From assembly GCF_900095725.1 (NCBI RefSeq), contig NZ_FMMP01000006.1:1364001-1428000 (forward strand): DNA of 64,000 nucleotides, written 5' to 3'. Below the pieces are notes generated by a model that had not been told where the DNA came from, ran no database searches, and worked only from the letters and a program-made list of their open reading frames with translations. Numbering within the stretch: the stretch's first letter is position 1; the number at the start of each line of letters is the position of its first letter. Position numbers and translations under genes: made by a program. This DNA comes from Cellulosilyticum sp. I15G10I2. Lineage in GTDB: Bacteria > Bacillota > Clostridia > Lachnospirales > Cellulosilyticaceae. Shown in pieces: positions 1 to 8,943 of the stretch.

Positions 1-559
1 TACACTTAACGTTATTAGAGCAGCTCTACTTCACGATATAGGAGGGATTAATCTTGCTTTTGACATGATCAATAAAACAGAGGATCTTTCTTCAGATGAA
101 CGCAGTGAGTATGAAAAACATTCTATCTATAGCTATAATATTGTCAGCAAAATGCAAGATTTACACCCTTCCATCGCCAAAGGCATTCTCGCCCATCATG
201 AAAGATGTGACGGAACAGGTTTTCCGCTTAAGCTTACATCTCCATATATTAATAACCTAGCTAAAATAATTGGTATCGCGGATCGTTATGAAATCCTGAG
301 AAAAACGCATCATATTTTCGATACACTTAAAATACTGTTAACTGATGAACTTACAAAATTCGATCCTGACATGCTGCTTACTTTTTGTAATAATATTGCT
401 AACTACTACATAGGCGTATTTGTGACCTTAAGTACAGATGAGATTGGCGAAGTAGTATTTATCAATCCAAAATGCATCTATAAACCTATTATAAAAATTA
501 ATGACAAGTATATTAATCTTTATGAAACACCAAGTATTACAATCATTAATATCGAATAG
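1..559 (+). CDS. HD-GYP domain protein, C-terminal part (5' end outside the window)
   Basis: The reading frame is open from base 2, so the gene begins before the window. The first residues include the metal-binding HD pair (LLHDIGG). About 50 residues on comes HHERCDGTGFP, matching the HHExxDGxGYP signature of HD-GYP proteins with Phe for Tyr. The family hydrolyses cyclic di-GMP or related cyclic dinucleotides, usually behind an N-terminal sensor or receiver domain that cannot be seen here. The last ~60 residues have no recognisable motif. An intrinsic terminator follows the stop codon. HD-domain identity is firm; true cyclic-di-GMP hydrolysis is inferred. Confidence 0.8.
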   Translation, partial: TLNVIRAALLHDIGGINLAFDMINKTEDLSSDERSEYEKHSIYSYNIVSKMQDLHPSIAKGILAHHERCDGTGFPLKLTSPYINNLAKIIGIADRYEILRKTHHIFDTLKILLTDELTKFDPDMLLTFCNNIANYYIGVFVTLSTDEIGEVVFINPKCIYKPIIKINDKYINLYETPSITIINIE

Positions 560-584
560 ATATGTTTTAAACTGTTTTAAATCC

Positions 585-625
585 AATCCCCAAATGATGC
601 CTATAATCATTTGGGGATTTGTTCT
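585..625 (+). terminator. Intrinsic terminator after the HD-GYP gene
   Basis: Perfect 14-bp stem (585-598 with 606-619) around a 7-nt loop, followed by a T-rich stretch (TGTTCTATTT). It could also stop transcripts arriving from the minus-strand Crp/Fnr gene. Confidence 0.75.
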
Positions 626-699
626 ATTTATCAGCAAGTAACACACAACCTATCTGCCCAAGGCTTCATAGTTTCTATTGTGTTCGTTTCTTTCATTTA

Positions 700-1377
700 T
701 TAAGCTAAGTAGTCTTTATCTAAAATTTTTATTTTACCTCGCCCCAATGTGATAACCCCATTCTTTTCAAGAATTTTTAATGCTCTGCTGACCACTTCTC
801 TTGACGACCCAATATCGATTGCAATTTTTTCATGGGTTGTATAGATCGTACTTGCTCCGAATGTTTTTTCAGATCTTTGCTTAAGATAGTCAATTACTCG
901 TTTTTCGATACTATCAAAAGTGATTTTTTCAAGTACATTAATAACATGATCAAATTTACCATATAGATTTTTAAAAACATATTTTAAATAAGCCTTATCT
1001 TCTAAAATATAGGCTTTAAAGACTTCCATTGGGATAATCGCAAGTTCTGCTTCTTCCTCTACCTCAGCAAAAGCATAATTCTCCATATCGGATAATACGC
1101 AAAGAATCGTCAAAAAACAGCTATCTCCTCGCCCAAGCCTATAAAGTGTAACTTCCCGACCTTCATCATTAATTCGGTAAACTCTTAAGATGCCACTTAG
1201 AATAAATGAAAAGCCTAGGCAGGACTGTTTACTATTCATCAGTTTATAACCGGCCGGATATCGATTAACTTTTAAATGTTCTGAAATAATTTCCTGTGTT
1301 TTATGGCTTAATGTACTTAAAAATGCATAATCTTTTGCTATCTTTACAAATTGATTCATAAGTCTCCCCTTATCCAT
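700..1377 (-). CDS. Crp/Fnr-family transcriptional regulator
   Basis: 225 residues with an N-terminal cyclic-nucleotide-binding-type beta roll and a C-terminal winged helix whose recognition segment reads SSREVVSRALKILEKNG, typical of the family. The N-terminal four-Cys pattern of oxygen-sensing FNR is absent; there are scattered cysteines only. It lies directly downstream of the CoA-disulfide reductase/rhodanese fusion (45-bp gap), so a role in sulfur or redox control is a reasonable inference. The start at 1377 has AAAGGAG nine bases upstream; an in-frame ATG at 1359 with a GGGGAG site is an alternative. The ribosome site at 1377 lies inside a hairpin (separate entry). Confidence 0.85.
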   Translation of the reverse strand: MDKGRLMNQFVKIAKDYAFLSTLSHKTQEIISEHLKVNRYPAGYKLMNSKQSCLGFSFILSGILRVYRINDEGREVTLYRLGRGDSCFLTILCVLSDMENYAFAEVEEEAELAIIPMEVFKAYILEDKAYLKYVFKNLYGKFDHVINVLEKITFDSIEKRVIDYLKQRSEKTFGASTIYTTHEKIAIDIGSSREVVSRALKILEKNGVITLGRGKIKILDKDYLA

Positions 1378-1382
1378 GCCAA

Positions 1383-1417
1383 AATACTCCTTTGGTTTTT
1401 AACACCAAAAGAGTATT
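1383..1417 (-). promoter_or_regulatory. Intercistronic hairpin masking the Crp/Fnr ribosome site
   Basis: 14-bp stem (1383-1396 with 1404-1417, one G-U pair in minus-strand RNA) with a 7-nt loop, between the reductase stop codon and the regulator start. The AAAGGAG Shine-Dalgarno of the regulator forms part of the 3' arm, and TTTT follows the stem. It may act as a terminator for the reductase message, as a translational brake on the regulator, or both. Confidence 0.6.
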
Positions 1418-1422
1418 GATCA

Positions 1423-3078
1423 TTATTGATTATGTTGTGGTTTAAACGCCATAGCCTGAATGGTTTTATACCCACCCGTAATGTTTTTGCATTTGAACCC
1501 TGCTTGCTTTAATATTCTTTCGGCTACATAGGCTCTAAGCCCTACAGCACAGTGTATCCAATATTCTTTATCACGATCTAGCTGATCCAGCTGATCTCTT
1601 AGTTCATTAACATTAATAGCGACAGACCCTTCTACTTTACCCCTAACCCTTTCTGCATGTGTTCTGACATCTAGTATTACAATGTTCCCATCATCTTTTA
1701 TCTCTTTTAGCGCCTTAGGATGCACAATATCACTTTTGCCTGTAAGTACATTTTCTGCAACATATCCTGCAAAATTCACTGGGTCTTTAGCCGATCCAAA
1801 AGGCGGTGCATAAGATAGCTCAAGTTCAGTTAGATCATATACTGTTCCCTTAAACCTTATCACTGTAGCAATTACATCTATTCTCTTCTCCACACCTTCA
1901 TAGCCTAGAGCTTGTGCTCCTAGAATCTTCCCTGTATTGTCAAAAATGAGTTTTAAGGTTATTGGACTGGCTCCTGGGTAATAACCTGCATGGTTATTTG
2001 GATGAATAATAATAGCTTGATAAGAAGTATCTGAACGCTCCAAAATGCTTTCATTATTGCCTGTTGCAGCTAAAGTTAAATCGAAAACCTTAATGACAGC
2101 AGTTCCTTGCGTATTTTTATAAATTGTTTCTAGTCCGCTTATATTATCAGCAATAATGCGTCCATGTTTATTCGCTGGCCCAGCCAGTGGAATAGCTCTG
2201 TGCATCCCATTTACAAAGTCGATAACTTCTACTGCATCTCCCCCTGCATAAATCCCTTTAATATTAGTTTCCATATGCTCATTCACTAAGATATGGCCTT
2301 TTACCCCAAGTATAATCCCTGTATCCTGAAGAAAACTTGTATCCGGTACAACGCCCATTGCAGAAATGATGATATCAGCCTTAATACGCTTATTGCTTTG
2401 AAGCTCTACTTCTATCCCATCACTCAGCTCTCTAAAGGCTTTTACCCCATCGTTAAGAATAAGCCTTACCCCCTGATCTTCCATCTCTTTTTCAGCCATC
2501 ACAACAATATCTTCATCAAAAGGCATCAGGATATGAGAAGCTGCTTCTACTAGCGTCACATCAATATGGTTGTGTCTTAAGTTTTCAGCCATCTCTACCC
2601 CTATATAGCCTCCCCCAATTACAATAGCAGATTTAACAGTGCTAACTGCCGACTTAATGCGATCTGTATCCTTAATATTTCTTAAAGTAAATATTCTTTC
2701 ACCCTTTATCCCTGGTATATTAGGCATTAATGGCTTAGCCCCTGGTGCTAAAACCAGTGCATCAAACGTCTCATCGTAAATGCCCCGCTCTTTAGAAGAA
2801 ATAGTCACTTTTTTTGACGTGACATCTAACGCTACAACCTCACTATTAACTCTTACATCTATTTTAAACCTGTCTTTCATTAATTTGGGCGTAGCTACTA
2901 AAAGCTTATCTCTTTCTTCAATAATATCTCCTATATAATACGGAAGCCCACAGTTTGCAAAAGAAATGTAGTCTCCTTTTTCAAACATTATAATTTCAAT
3001 GTTTTCATCCAATCTCCTAAGCCTTGCAGCAGCCGAAGCACCTGTCGCTACGCCCCCTACAATAATTACTTTTTTCAT
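1423..3078 (-). CDS. CoA-disulfide reductase with C-terminal rhodanese domain (CoADR-RHD)
   Basis: 551 residues. Residues 1-~450 are a pyridine nucleotide-disulfide oxidoreductase: FAD-binding GGVATGASAAARLRR near the N-terminus, the single redox cysteine in SFANCGLPYY (Cys43), and a second nucleotide fold at VIGGGYIGVEMAENL. The last ~95 residues are a rhodanese domain with the active loop HCAVGLRAY (Cys near 510). This is the architecture of NADH-dependent persulfide/CoA-disulfide reductases, which reduce CoA disulfide, CoA persulfide or polysulfide in the cytoplasm. The start is backed by GGAGGTG five bases upstream. It appears to head a two-gene unit with the Crp/Fnr regulator. Confidence 0.93.
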   Translation of the reverse strand: MKKVIIVGGVATGASAAARLRRLDENIEIIMFEKGDYISFANCGLPYYIGDIIEERDKLLVATPKLMKDRFKIDVRVNSEVVALDVTSKKVTISSKERGIYDETFDALVLAPGAKPLMPNIPGIKGERIFTLRNIKDTDRIKSAVSTVKSAIVIGGGYIGVEMAENLRHNHIDVTLVEAASHILMPFDEDIVVMAEKEMEDQGVRLILNDGVKAFRELSDGIEVELQSNKRIKADIIISAMGVVPDTSFLQDTGIILGVKGHILVNEHMETNIKGIYAGGDAVEVIDFVNGMHRAIPLAGPANKHGRIIADNISGLETIYKNTQGTAVIKVFDLTLAATGNNESILERSDTSYQAIIIHPNNHAGYYPGASPITLKLIFDNTGKILGAQALGYEGVEKRIDVIATVIRFKGTVYDLTELELSYAPPFGSAKDPVNFAGYVAENVLTGKSDIVHPKALKEIKDDGNIVILDVRTHAERVRGKVEGSVAINVNELRDQLDQLDRDKEYWIHCAVGLRAYVAERILKQAGFKCKNITGGYKTIQAMAFKPQHNQ

Positions 3079-3092
3079 ACCTGCACCTCCAC

Positions 3093-3193
3093 ATTAAATG
3101 AATTAACAAACACTTTATCCTTATATTTAATATATCACTTATTAGCTATTTATTCTAATAAAAACAACATATCTTTATACTAATTCATTTAAT
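3093..3193. repeat. 13-bp inverted repeat pair upstream of the CoA-disulfide reductase
   Basis: ATTAAATGAATTA (3093-3105) recurs as its exact reverse complement at 3181-3193, about 75 bp away, in the intergenic region upstream of the reductase. Each copy has the TTAA-N5-TTAA form of a dimer binding site. Two copies flanking a promoter suggest operators, possibly for the neighbouring Crp/Fnr protein; that link is inference. Confidence 0.4.
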
Positions 3194-3238
3194 TGTTTTT
3201 TTCTGTGATATAATCACCCTGAAAATAGATCATTCCTT

Positions 3239-4270
3239 TTAAAGCAGATATGGATTTTCTATAACTTGCTTAATATATTCTTGCTTAACTATAATCTCTA
3301 AAAGACTCGTTTCTGCCTGTTCATAAGTTAGCTTTAACTTTTCATACTCATTTTTGGAGCTATAGCCAGCTTCATACTGCGTCTGTTTGGTCTGAAGCTG
3401 CTTTGCAAGCAGCTGTAGTTCTTTTTCTTGAAGTTTGTATTTCTCTTGTAACTGTAAAAGCTCTGTATACTTAGTTTTAAGATTATTTTCAAACTGCTGC
3501 TTCGTCGTCTCACTCGTTTCTTGCGTTTTAACTACATTTTCTTGCAGCTGAAGATAGGTTACGTAGGAATTACCCGCTTGTTCAAGAGTACTATAATCTA
3601 TTTCACTTTCTATCTTCGCAAGTTCAACAACTTTCCATACAGAAAGATTCTGCTCTGCTTTTGAACTTATTACCCCGTCTAAATGACCAATAATCTCAAA
3701 AGGCTCATAAATAATAGCTTCTTTTTGAAGTACAAAATGTGTCGTCGTTTTGCCAATCATTTCACTAAGTGATGTAAACTGCGAATGGATTGTGTTTTCT
3801 AACTGGATTTTATTGTTTTTTGCCATTTCGTAACTAAGTATATTATTATTAAGCGCTATTTGACTGATAATACCTTTTTGAAATTTACTCTTAGCACTTT
3901 GGAGATTCGCCTCATCTATTTTAAGACTACTTTCCATGTTTCTAAGTTTTTCTTCGTTTAATAATATTTCATCAAATAACTTAGCTATATTATAAGCAAT
4001 TACTTTTTCTTGAATTTCTTCCTGCTTACGCACATATTGATTTTCCAGGTACTGTTTCTGCCAGCTTTTATAACTTCCTTCACTTACCGCTTGATTTAAT
4101 TTTGCACCGTTTAATTCATAGGATCTACGTATTTGTGCCAGTTCAGTACTATAGGTTTTTGCACGGACTATGGCATTTTCAAGCGTCAATACCTGCAGTT
4201 CGGCTGCCTTGGCATATAAGTTTGGCAGTCCTATGAGAAAGACTATAAGCCCTATAAGTATTTTTTTCAT
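3239..4270 (-). CDS. TolC-like (outer membrane efflux family) coiled-coil protein
   Basis: 343 residues with a signal peptide (KKILIGLIVFLIGLP then ...YAKA) and long heptad-rich helices: LNNNILSYEMAKNNKIQLE, and later LLQLQEKYKLQEKELQLLAK. The pattern matches the OEP/TolC family, though it is shorter than proteobacterial TolC (~430-470). It is the last gene of an operon with a MacA-like adaptor, a MacB-like permease and an ATPase, only 3 bp after the ATPase stop. In a single-membrane cell it cannot be an outer-membrane channel, so it may be a cell-wall-spanning or adaptor-stabilising partner. Family assignment is fairly firm; function is open. Confidence 0.7.
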   Translation of the reverse strand: MKKILIGLIVFLIGLPNLYAKAAELQVLTLENAIVRAKTYSTELAQIRRSYELNGAKLNQAVSEGSYKSWQKQYLENQYVRKQEEIQEKVIAYNIAKLFDEILLNEEKLRNMESSLKIDEANLQSAKSKFQKGIISQIALNNNILSYEMAKNNKIQLENTIHSQFTSLSEMIGKTTTHFVLQKEAIIYEPFEIIGHLDGVISSKAEQNLSVWKVVELAKIESEIDYSTLEQAGNSYVTYLQLQENVVKTQETSETTKQQFENNLKTKYTELLQLQEKYKLQEKELQLLAKQLQTKQTQYEAGYSSKNEYEKLKLTYEQAETSLLEIIVKQEYIKQVIENPYLL

Positions 4271-4273
4271 TTC

Positions 4274-4993
4274 TCAATGATCCCCCTCACTTTTTGGCAT
4301 ATCAGATAGTTCACCATCTGTAATATAAACTATTCTTGAGGCATATTTTGCAATATTTAAATCATGTGTAATCAGAATAATCGTCTTTCCTTTTTGATTC
4401 AATGCTTTAAAGATGCCTAGCACTTCTTTTCCTGTTTTTTGATCGAGTGCACCTGTAGGTTCATCTGCAAGCAAAAGGTCAGCATCAGCAACGAGCGCCC
4501 TTGCTATGGCTACCCTTTGCTGTTGTCCTCCTGATAATTGATTGGGTCGATGATGCATTCTATCTTCAAGCCCCACTGATTCTAAAAGTTCTTTAGCATG
4601 ACTTACTGCTTCTTTATAACACTTCCCTTGCAAAAGTAGCGGGAGTGCTACATTTTGGAGTGCATTGTATTTAGGGATTAGATTAAACTTTTGAAAAATA
4701 AACCCTATCTTTTGTCCTCTAATAGATGCATATTCATTTTCTGTCTTATTATAGATACTATCGCCAGAAAGCCTATATTCTCCTGTATCATGGGTATCAA
4801 TAAGGCCTATAATATTCATCAAAGTAGATTTCCCAGAACCTGAGGGCCCTAATATGGCTACAAATTCACCTTCATTTACTTCAAAATCAATATGTTTAAG
4901 TACTCGCACCTGTGCTTCACCTTTACCATAACTTTTGCACAAATCCATCATTTTGATAAGCGGTTCATGCACGGCTATACAAGGCTCACTCAT
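4274..4993 (-). CDS. MacB-type ABC transporter ATPase
   Basis: 239 residues. Walker A GPSGSGKST, signature LSGGQQQRVAIARAL, Walker B LLLADEPTGALD and the switch histidine in ILITHD are all present, with the spacing of the LolD/MacB/FtsE-related ATPases. It energises the separate permease encoded upstream. The start overlaps the lipoprotein stop by 4 bp (ATGA) and has GGAGG six bases upstream, consistent with translational coupling. Substrate unknown; relatives export peptides, antibiotics or lipids. Confidence 0.93.
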   Translation of the reverse strand: MSEPCIAVHEPLIKMMDLCKSYGKGEAQVRVLKHIDFEVNEGEFVAILGPSGSGKSTLMNIIGLIDTHDTGEYRLSGDSIYNKTENEYASIRGQKIGFIFQKFNLIPKYNALQNVALPLLLQGKCYKEAVSHAKELLESVGLEDRMHHRPNQLSGGQQQRVAIARALVADADLLLADEPTGALDQKTGKEVLGIFKALNQKGKTIILITHDLNIAKYASRIVYITDGELSDMPKSEGDH

Positions 4994-5625
4994 CTCGAGC
5001 CTCCGCCAAACAGATTAATTTTCTCAATATTTTGGGCTTCATCTAGCCAAATAGAAATCACATTCCCTTCTTGCAAGCTCTCAAATGTCATCTCATTTTG
5101 CCCTCTTCCGCCTGCAATAGTCATACCTACTGGTATAGTGATCGTTTTTTCTTCACCTGTATAGTCTAACTTAAGCGCCGCCCTGGCGCCTGCTGCATCA
5201 CCTCCAGCATTCACCTGACGCCCAGTACGTTGTCCACCCGCATCTCCTCTTTGAAATCCGCCACCCGGAAATGCACCACCTGGACCGCCTCCTAACCCAC
5301 CATCCGCACTTCCAGTAATCGCTCTAGGTGCCTTTTTCTCTTCAGCTTGGTTGGTATCATCTGCTTGTGGATTTCTTTTTTCAGGTACCTCATTGATTTG
5401 AGACCCCTCAGGCATATTCACTATCTTGACTGTCACTTCGTTACCAACTATTTCACTGATTTCTCCAATAATATCAGGTGTTTGGCTTGTTGTCCTGGTT
5501 ATTTCTGACTCCTGATTTTGAACTATATCTTGAGTGCTTAGTGCTGTTTCTGCTTTTAAATGACTGCATCCGTTTAAAAGCACTGCAAATCCTAATATAC
5601 TAACAACCACTTTTAGTTTTTTCAT
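4990..5625 (-). CDS. Glycine-rich lipoprotein of the efflux operon
   Basis: 211 residues with a lipobox (VLLNGCSHLK; Cys about 20 from the start), so probably lipid-anchored outside the membrane. The middle is low-complexity (GGLGGGPGGAFPGGG and similar), followed by a small domain carrying TITIPVGMTI and ending LFGGGSR. I do not recognise a named family, though such proteins occur beside Firmicute MacAB-type exporters. It sits between permease and ATPase genes, so it is probably a transporter accessory. ATG at 5625 has GGAG six bases upstream; the preceding GTG is too close to be preferred. Confidence 0.7.
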   Translation of the reverse strand: MKKLKVVVSILGFAVLLNGCSHLKAETALSTQDIVQNQESEITRTTSQTPDIIGEISEIVGNEVTVKIVNMPEGSQINEVPEKRNPQADDTNQAEEKKAPRAITGSADGGLGGGPGGAFPGGGFQRGDAGGQRTGRQVNAGGDAAGARAALKLDYTGEEKTITIPVGMTIAGGRGQNEMTFESLQEGNVISIWLDEAQNIEKINLFGGGSR

Positions 5626-5634
5626 CACTTTCTC

Positions 5635-6819
5635 CTACCCTTCATAGTTTAATGCTTCAATAGGTTTTAGTTTTGAGGCTTTAACTGCTGGGTAAACCCC
5701 AAAAAATATACCCGTTGTTACCGAAAATAATAATCCTAACATAATACCTTCTATACTTTGTACAACAAGTAGTCCAAGATATAACACTATTGGAATGGTT
5801 ATAAAACTAAGCCCAACACCTATAAGTCCGCCTAAAAAACTGATGATCACGGCCTCTAATAAAAACTCCTTAATAATATCTTCTCTTTTTGCACCAATAC
5901 TCTTTAAGATACCAATTTCTCTTGTCCTTTCTCTTACGGATACTAATAACACATTCATAATGCCTATTCCGCCTACCACGAGCACAACTGCTGCTACCCC
6001 GATAAGCAGCGTTGCCATCATGTTGGCTGATTCTAAAGCAGTCGTAAGCCTGCTGCCTGCATCCATAAGATTGTAAGCCCCTTCTGTTTCCGTAAGCGTT
6101 AAAATATATTCATTGATTTCACTAATAGCTTTTTCTACAGTATCAATCTGCGTAGCTTTTGCTACAAAAGTCAGCATTGTCATTCTTCCGGAGAGATAAC
6201 TTTGGGCTATTTTGATTGGAACGATGGCACCGTCATCTATACTATCTCCCTTGCCACTGTCCCCTTCTTGCTTTAAAACACCTACCACATCATATTTTCT
6301 TCCTTTAACACTCACTTTTTCTCCAATTGCCTGAGATGGCTCTTCTCCAAAAAACAGTTCAGCTAGGCTATACCCCAAAACAATAACGCGTCTCCTTTTA
6401 CTGCCATCTTCATCAGTTATATAAGTGCCATGTAAAATATTTAAATTATTAATCTCTTGTATCGATTCACTCTGCCCCTGAATGCTTACTGATTGGCTAA
6501 CACTGCCATAGCTGATATCTCCCGTAGTCCTTATCACTGAGCCAGCACGTTCAACGTGCTCTAACGCTTCAAGCTTGGTTAGATCCTCCAGAGTTAACTG
6601 CTTACTTTTGTTGTAATCTCTGTTTTTCATAATATTAATAGACTGGGCACTAAGCTTTTTAAATTGTTCCTGCACAGCCTGTTCCCCGCCTTTTCCTATC
6701 CCTACAACAATAATAATTGTAAGTGTTCCAATAATAACCCCCAATGTTGTAAGAAAAACTCTTATTTTATTAGCACGAATATTAAGCAAAATAGATCTTA
6801 AAATTTCTATTGTTCTCAT
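5635..6819 (-). CDS. MacB/FtsX-type ABC transporter permease
   Basis: 394 residues: one N-terminal membrane segment (VFLTTLGVIIGTLTIIIVVG), a large extracytoplasmic MacB-PCD-like domain, then three C-terminal membrane segments containing the conserved GGIGIMNVLLVSVRERTREI stretch. This is the four-helix layout of MacB/FtsX permeases, here without a fused ATPase domain. Its start overlaps the adaptor stop by 4 bp. It should work with the ATPase at 4274-4993 and the adaptor at 6816-8117. Confidence 0.92.
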   Translation of the reverse strand: MRTIEILRSILLNIRANKIRVFLTTLGVIIGTLTIIIVVGIGKGGEQAVQEQFKKLSAQSINIMKNRDYNKSKQLTLEDLTKLEALEHVERAGSVIRTTGDISYGSVSQSVSIQGQSESIQEINNLNILHGTYITDEDGSKRRRVIVLGYSLAELFFGEEPSQAIGEKVSVKGRKYDVVGVLKQEGDSGKGDSIDDGAIVPIKIAQSYLSGRMTMLTFVAKATQIDTVEKAISEINEYILTLTETEGAYNLMDAGSRLTTALESANMMATLLIGVAAVVLVVGGIGIMNVLLVSVRERTREIGILKSIGAKREDIIKEFLLEAVIISFLGGLIGVGLSFITIPIVLYLGLLVVQSIEGIMLGLLFSVTTGIFFGVYPAVKASKLKPIEALNYEG

Positions 6820-8117
6820 TTTGTGCTCACCTGCACTTTTGAAATCAACGTTTCATTCCCCTTTAACCCTTCTTTCACCTCTGCTGATGTACCATCAGAA
6901 AACCCTGTTATAATAGTCACCTTTTGTATATTTCCTTCCCCCTCTTTAACTTGCACATATTGCTTACCATTTTCAAAGTATACTGTGTTATTAGGCACAA
7001 TGACCACATTACTAACATCTTTTGAAATAATAGAAACAACAGCGTTCATACCATTTTTAAGGCCTTCTGGTTTTTCATCTAATTCAACTGTTGCTGCATA
7101 GGTTACAACTTGGTTGTTATCTGTTTTAGGTATTTCAGATAGATGCGTAACTTTTCCCATAAGTGTTTTTTCTGAAAATCCTTCCACCGTTACTTCTGCC
7201 TTTTGTCCAACATTTACACTGACTAAATCAAATTCTGGAATAGCTAGTTTAATAACATACGGCTCATTGGTTGCAATATAAGTAATAAAAGATTGATCAG
7301 CAGAACCTGCTCCACTGGATATTGCAGCTACTGCTTGACCTACATCTTTTGTAATCGTTAAAATTCTGCCATCTTCTCTTGCATACATATTCGTTTGTTC
7401 AAGTTTAGCTTCTGCATTTTCTAGAGTAATTTTTGCTTCTCTAAGACTAATACTTGAAAGTGCTGCTGATGAGTCCTCTTCCGCCCTTAAAAGATCTAGA
7501 TCTCTCTGTGCAAGAACCAAAGCATTTTTTTGGGTTTCTAGATTCAATTTAAGAGATTCTAAATCTCTTTTGGCATTTTCAATATCTATAAGTGCATAAT
7601 CGTCTGGCGTAAGTTCCATCAATTCAATATTATTTTCTTGTTTATGTATTTGTTGCTCGAGATCATAACTATTTTTTTTCTGCATCTCTATTTGCTGCTT
7701 ATAGTTTAACTTCTTAGTTTCTAAGTCTTGAAGTGAAGCTTCTATTTTGGAAAGTGTATCTTTATAGTTAATCTCTGCTTTTTCATAGGCGAGCCTTGCT
7801 TTTTCTAATGTTTGCGCAGCATCTAAATCATTCTGTTTAGCAACTGCCTCACCTTTGTTAAATGTATCTCCTTCTTTGAAATAGATTTCCTTAATTTCTC
7901 CCTGATTTTCAAAATCCATATACCTAAAAGGTAATTCTACTATCCCATCAATCGTGTATTCTATCTTAATATCACCTATTTGTGCTGCTTCTTCTTTATA
8001 GGTTATCGTTTCTACTATCTGAGCGCTCTTGTAGACTTTATAAGCACTGAGCGCGCCCGCACTTAATATCATGACTATCACTATCAAGTATACCTTCTTA
8101 TTTTTTAAATAAGACAT
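6816..8117 (-). CDS. MacA/HlyD-type efflux adaptor (membrane fusion protein)
   Basis: 433 residues: an N-terminal membrane anchor (VYLIVIVMILSAGALSAY), a split lipoyl/barrel-sandwich domain around a ~150-residue coiled-coil hairpin rich in Glu, Lys and Leu, then beta-barrel and membrane-proximal domains (KAEVTVEGFSEKTLMGKV; VVIVPNNTVYFENGKQYV). First gene of the five-gene efflux operon. ATG at 8117 is preceded by GGAGG at six bases; the GTG just before it is a weaker option. It would bridge the MacB-like permease and the TolC-like protein. Confidence 0.9.
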   Translation of the reverse strand: MSYLKNKKVYLIVIVMILSAGALSAYKVYKSAQIVETITYKEEAAQIGDIKIEYTIDGIVELPFRYMDFENQGEIKEIYFKEGDTFNKGEAVAKQNDLDAAQTLEKARLAYEKAEINYKDTLSKIEASLQDLETKKLNYKQQIEMQKKNSYDLEQQIHKQENNIELMELTPDDYALIDIENAKRDLESLKLNLETQKNALVLAQRDLDLLRAEEDSSAALSSISLREAKITLENAEAKLEQTNMYAREDGRILTITKDVGQAVAAISSGAGSADQSFITYIATNEPYVIKLAIPEFDLVSVNVGQKAEVTVEGFSEKTLMGKVTHLSEIPKTDNNQVVTYAATVELDEKPEGLKNGMNAVVSIISKDVSNVVIVPNNTVYFENGKQYVQVKEGEGNIQKVTIITGFSDGTSAEVKEGLKGNETLISKVQVSTK

Positions 8118-8226
8118 CACTAACCTCCCACAACTTCTGCATTATCTTTTTTATGCCCTGCCCTTACTGATTTTTAAATAAACTTTTCCAGCCTTCAACT
8201 GAATTATTTGATAGTTGACCAATTAA

Positions 8227-8265
8227 TAAATAGGCAGACGTATGTCATACGATTCTACCTATTTA
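8227..8265 (-). terminator. Hairpin downstream of the helical-repeat gene
   Basis: Interrupted dyad: 8227-8234 pairs with 8258-8265, and 8239-8244 with 8246-8251. In minus-strand RNA it is followed by an AU-rich stretch (TTATTAATT). It lies 8 bp beyond the stop of the repeat protein and probably separates it from the efflux operon. Confidence 0.5.
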
Positions 8266-8273
8266 CGCGTGTT

Positions 8274-8894
8274 CTATTTAAAACCCTTATTTTTTTCTAT
8301 TTGCGCCTTAAGTTCATCTACTGTGATACCTTGTTCTGCAGCTTTCTTAGCCAGTTTTTCTTCTCTTTGTTTTGCCATCTGCTCTTTAAGTTCTTCTACT
8401 GTGATGCCTATTTCTGCTGCTTTCTCTTCCAATCTTGTCGCTCGAGTCTTTTCCTTATTGTCTTCTATCTGTGCCTTAAACTCTTCTACTGTCATACCTT
8501 TTTCAGCTGCTCTTGCAGCTAGTTTTTCTTCTCTTTCTTTTTGCAACTGCTCTTTAAGTTCTTCTACTGTAATGCCCTTTTCGGCTGCCTTCTCTTCTAA
8601 TCTTGCGCCTTGTGTCTTTTCTTTATTATTTTTCATCTGTGCTGTAAACTCTTCTACCGTCATTCCTTTTTCGGCTGCTCTTTCGGCAAGTTTTTCTTCT
8701 CTTTCTTTTTGTAGCTGTGCTTTGAGTTCTTCTACTGTAATGCCTTTTTCAGCTGCTATCTCAGCTAATTTTTCTGTACGCACCCCCATTTTAGGCTTTG
8801 TAAGACCATTGGTTGTATCTGCAAATACAGATGTTGACATCGCTAAAGTTATTGCACTTAAAACAAGTATGCCGCTTATCTTTTTATTTTTCAT
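8274..8894 (-). CDS. Secreted helical-repeat protein (EKGITVEELK repeats)
   Basis: 206 residues: a signal peptide (KKISGILVLSAITLAMS, cleavage near VFADT) and then almost only repeats. A unit of the type LAEIAAEKGITVEELKAQLQ occurs five times, alternating GITVEEL and GMTVEEF versions, linked by charged KEREEK or NKEKT segments. It should form an all-helical, highly charged, exported protein of unknown function. It lies between the efflux operon and a divergent two-component system, suggesting an envelope-stress role. AGGAGG is 12 bases before the ATG at 8894; a GTG one codon upstream, at nine bases, may be the real start. Confidence 0.8.
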   Translation of the reverse strand: MKNKKISGILVLSAITLAMSTSVFADTTNGLTKPKMGVRTEKLAEIAAEKGITVEELKAQLQKEREEKLAERAAEKGMTVEEFTAQMKNNKEKTQGARLEEKAAEKGITVEELKEQLQKEREEKLAARAAEKGMTVEEFKAQIEDNKEKTRATRLEEKAAEIGITVEELKEQMAKQREEKLAKKAAEQGITVDELKAQIEKNKGFK

Positions 8895-8943
8895 CACTGT
8901 GATCATCCTCCTATAAATTTTTAGGTTGTCTTTTGACTTTTTT

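Noticed and set aside
8242-8916. 224-codon plus-strand frame opposite the helical-repeat gene
   Set aside because: It is the mirror of an internally repeated coding sequence, has low-complexity Ser/Phe/Ala content, and no ribosome site. The minus-strand protein has a signal peptide and a good start.
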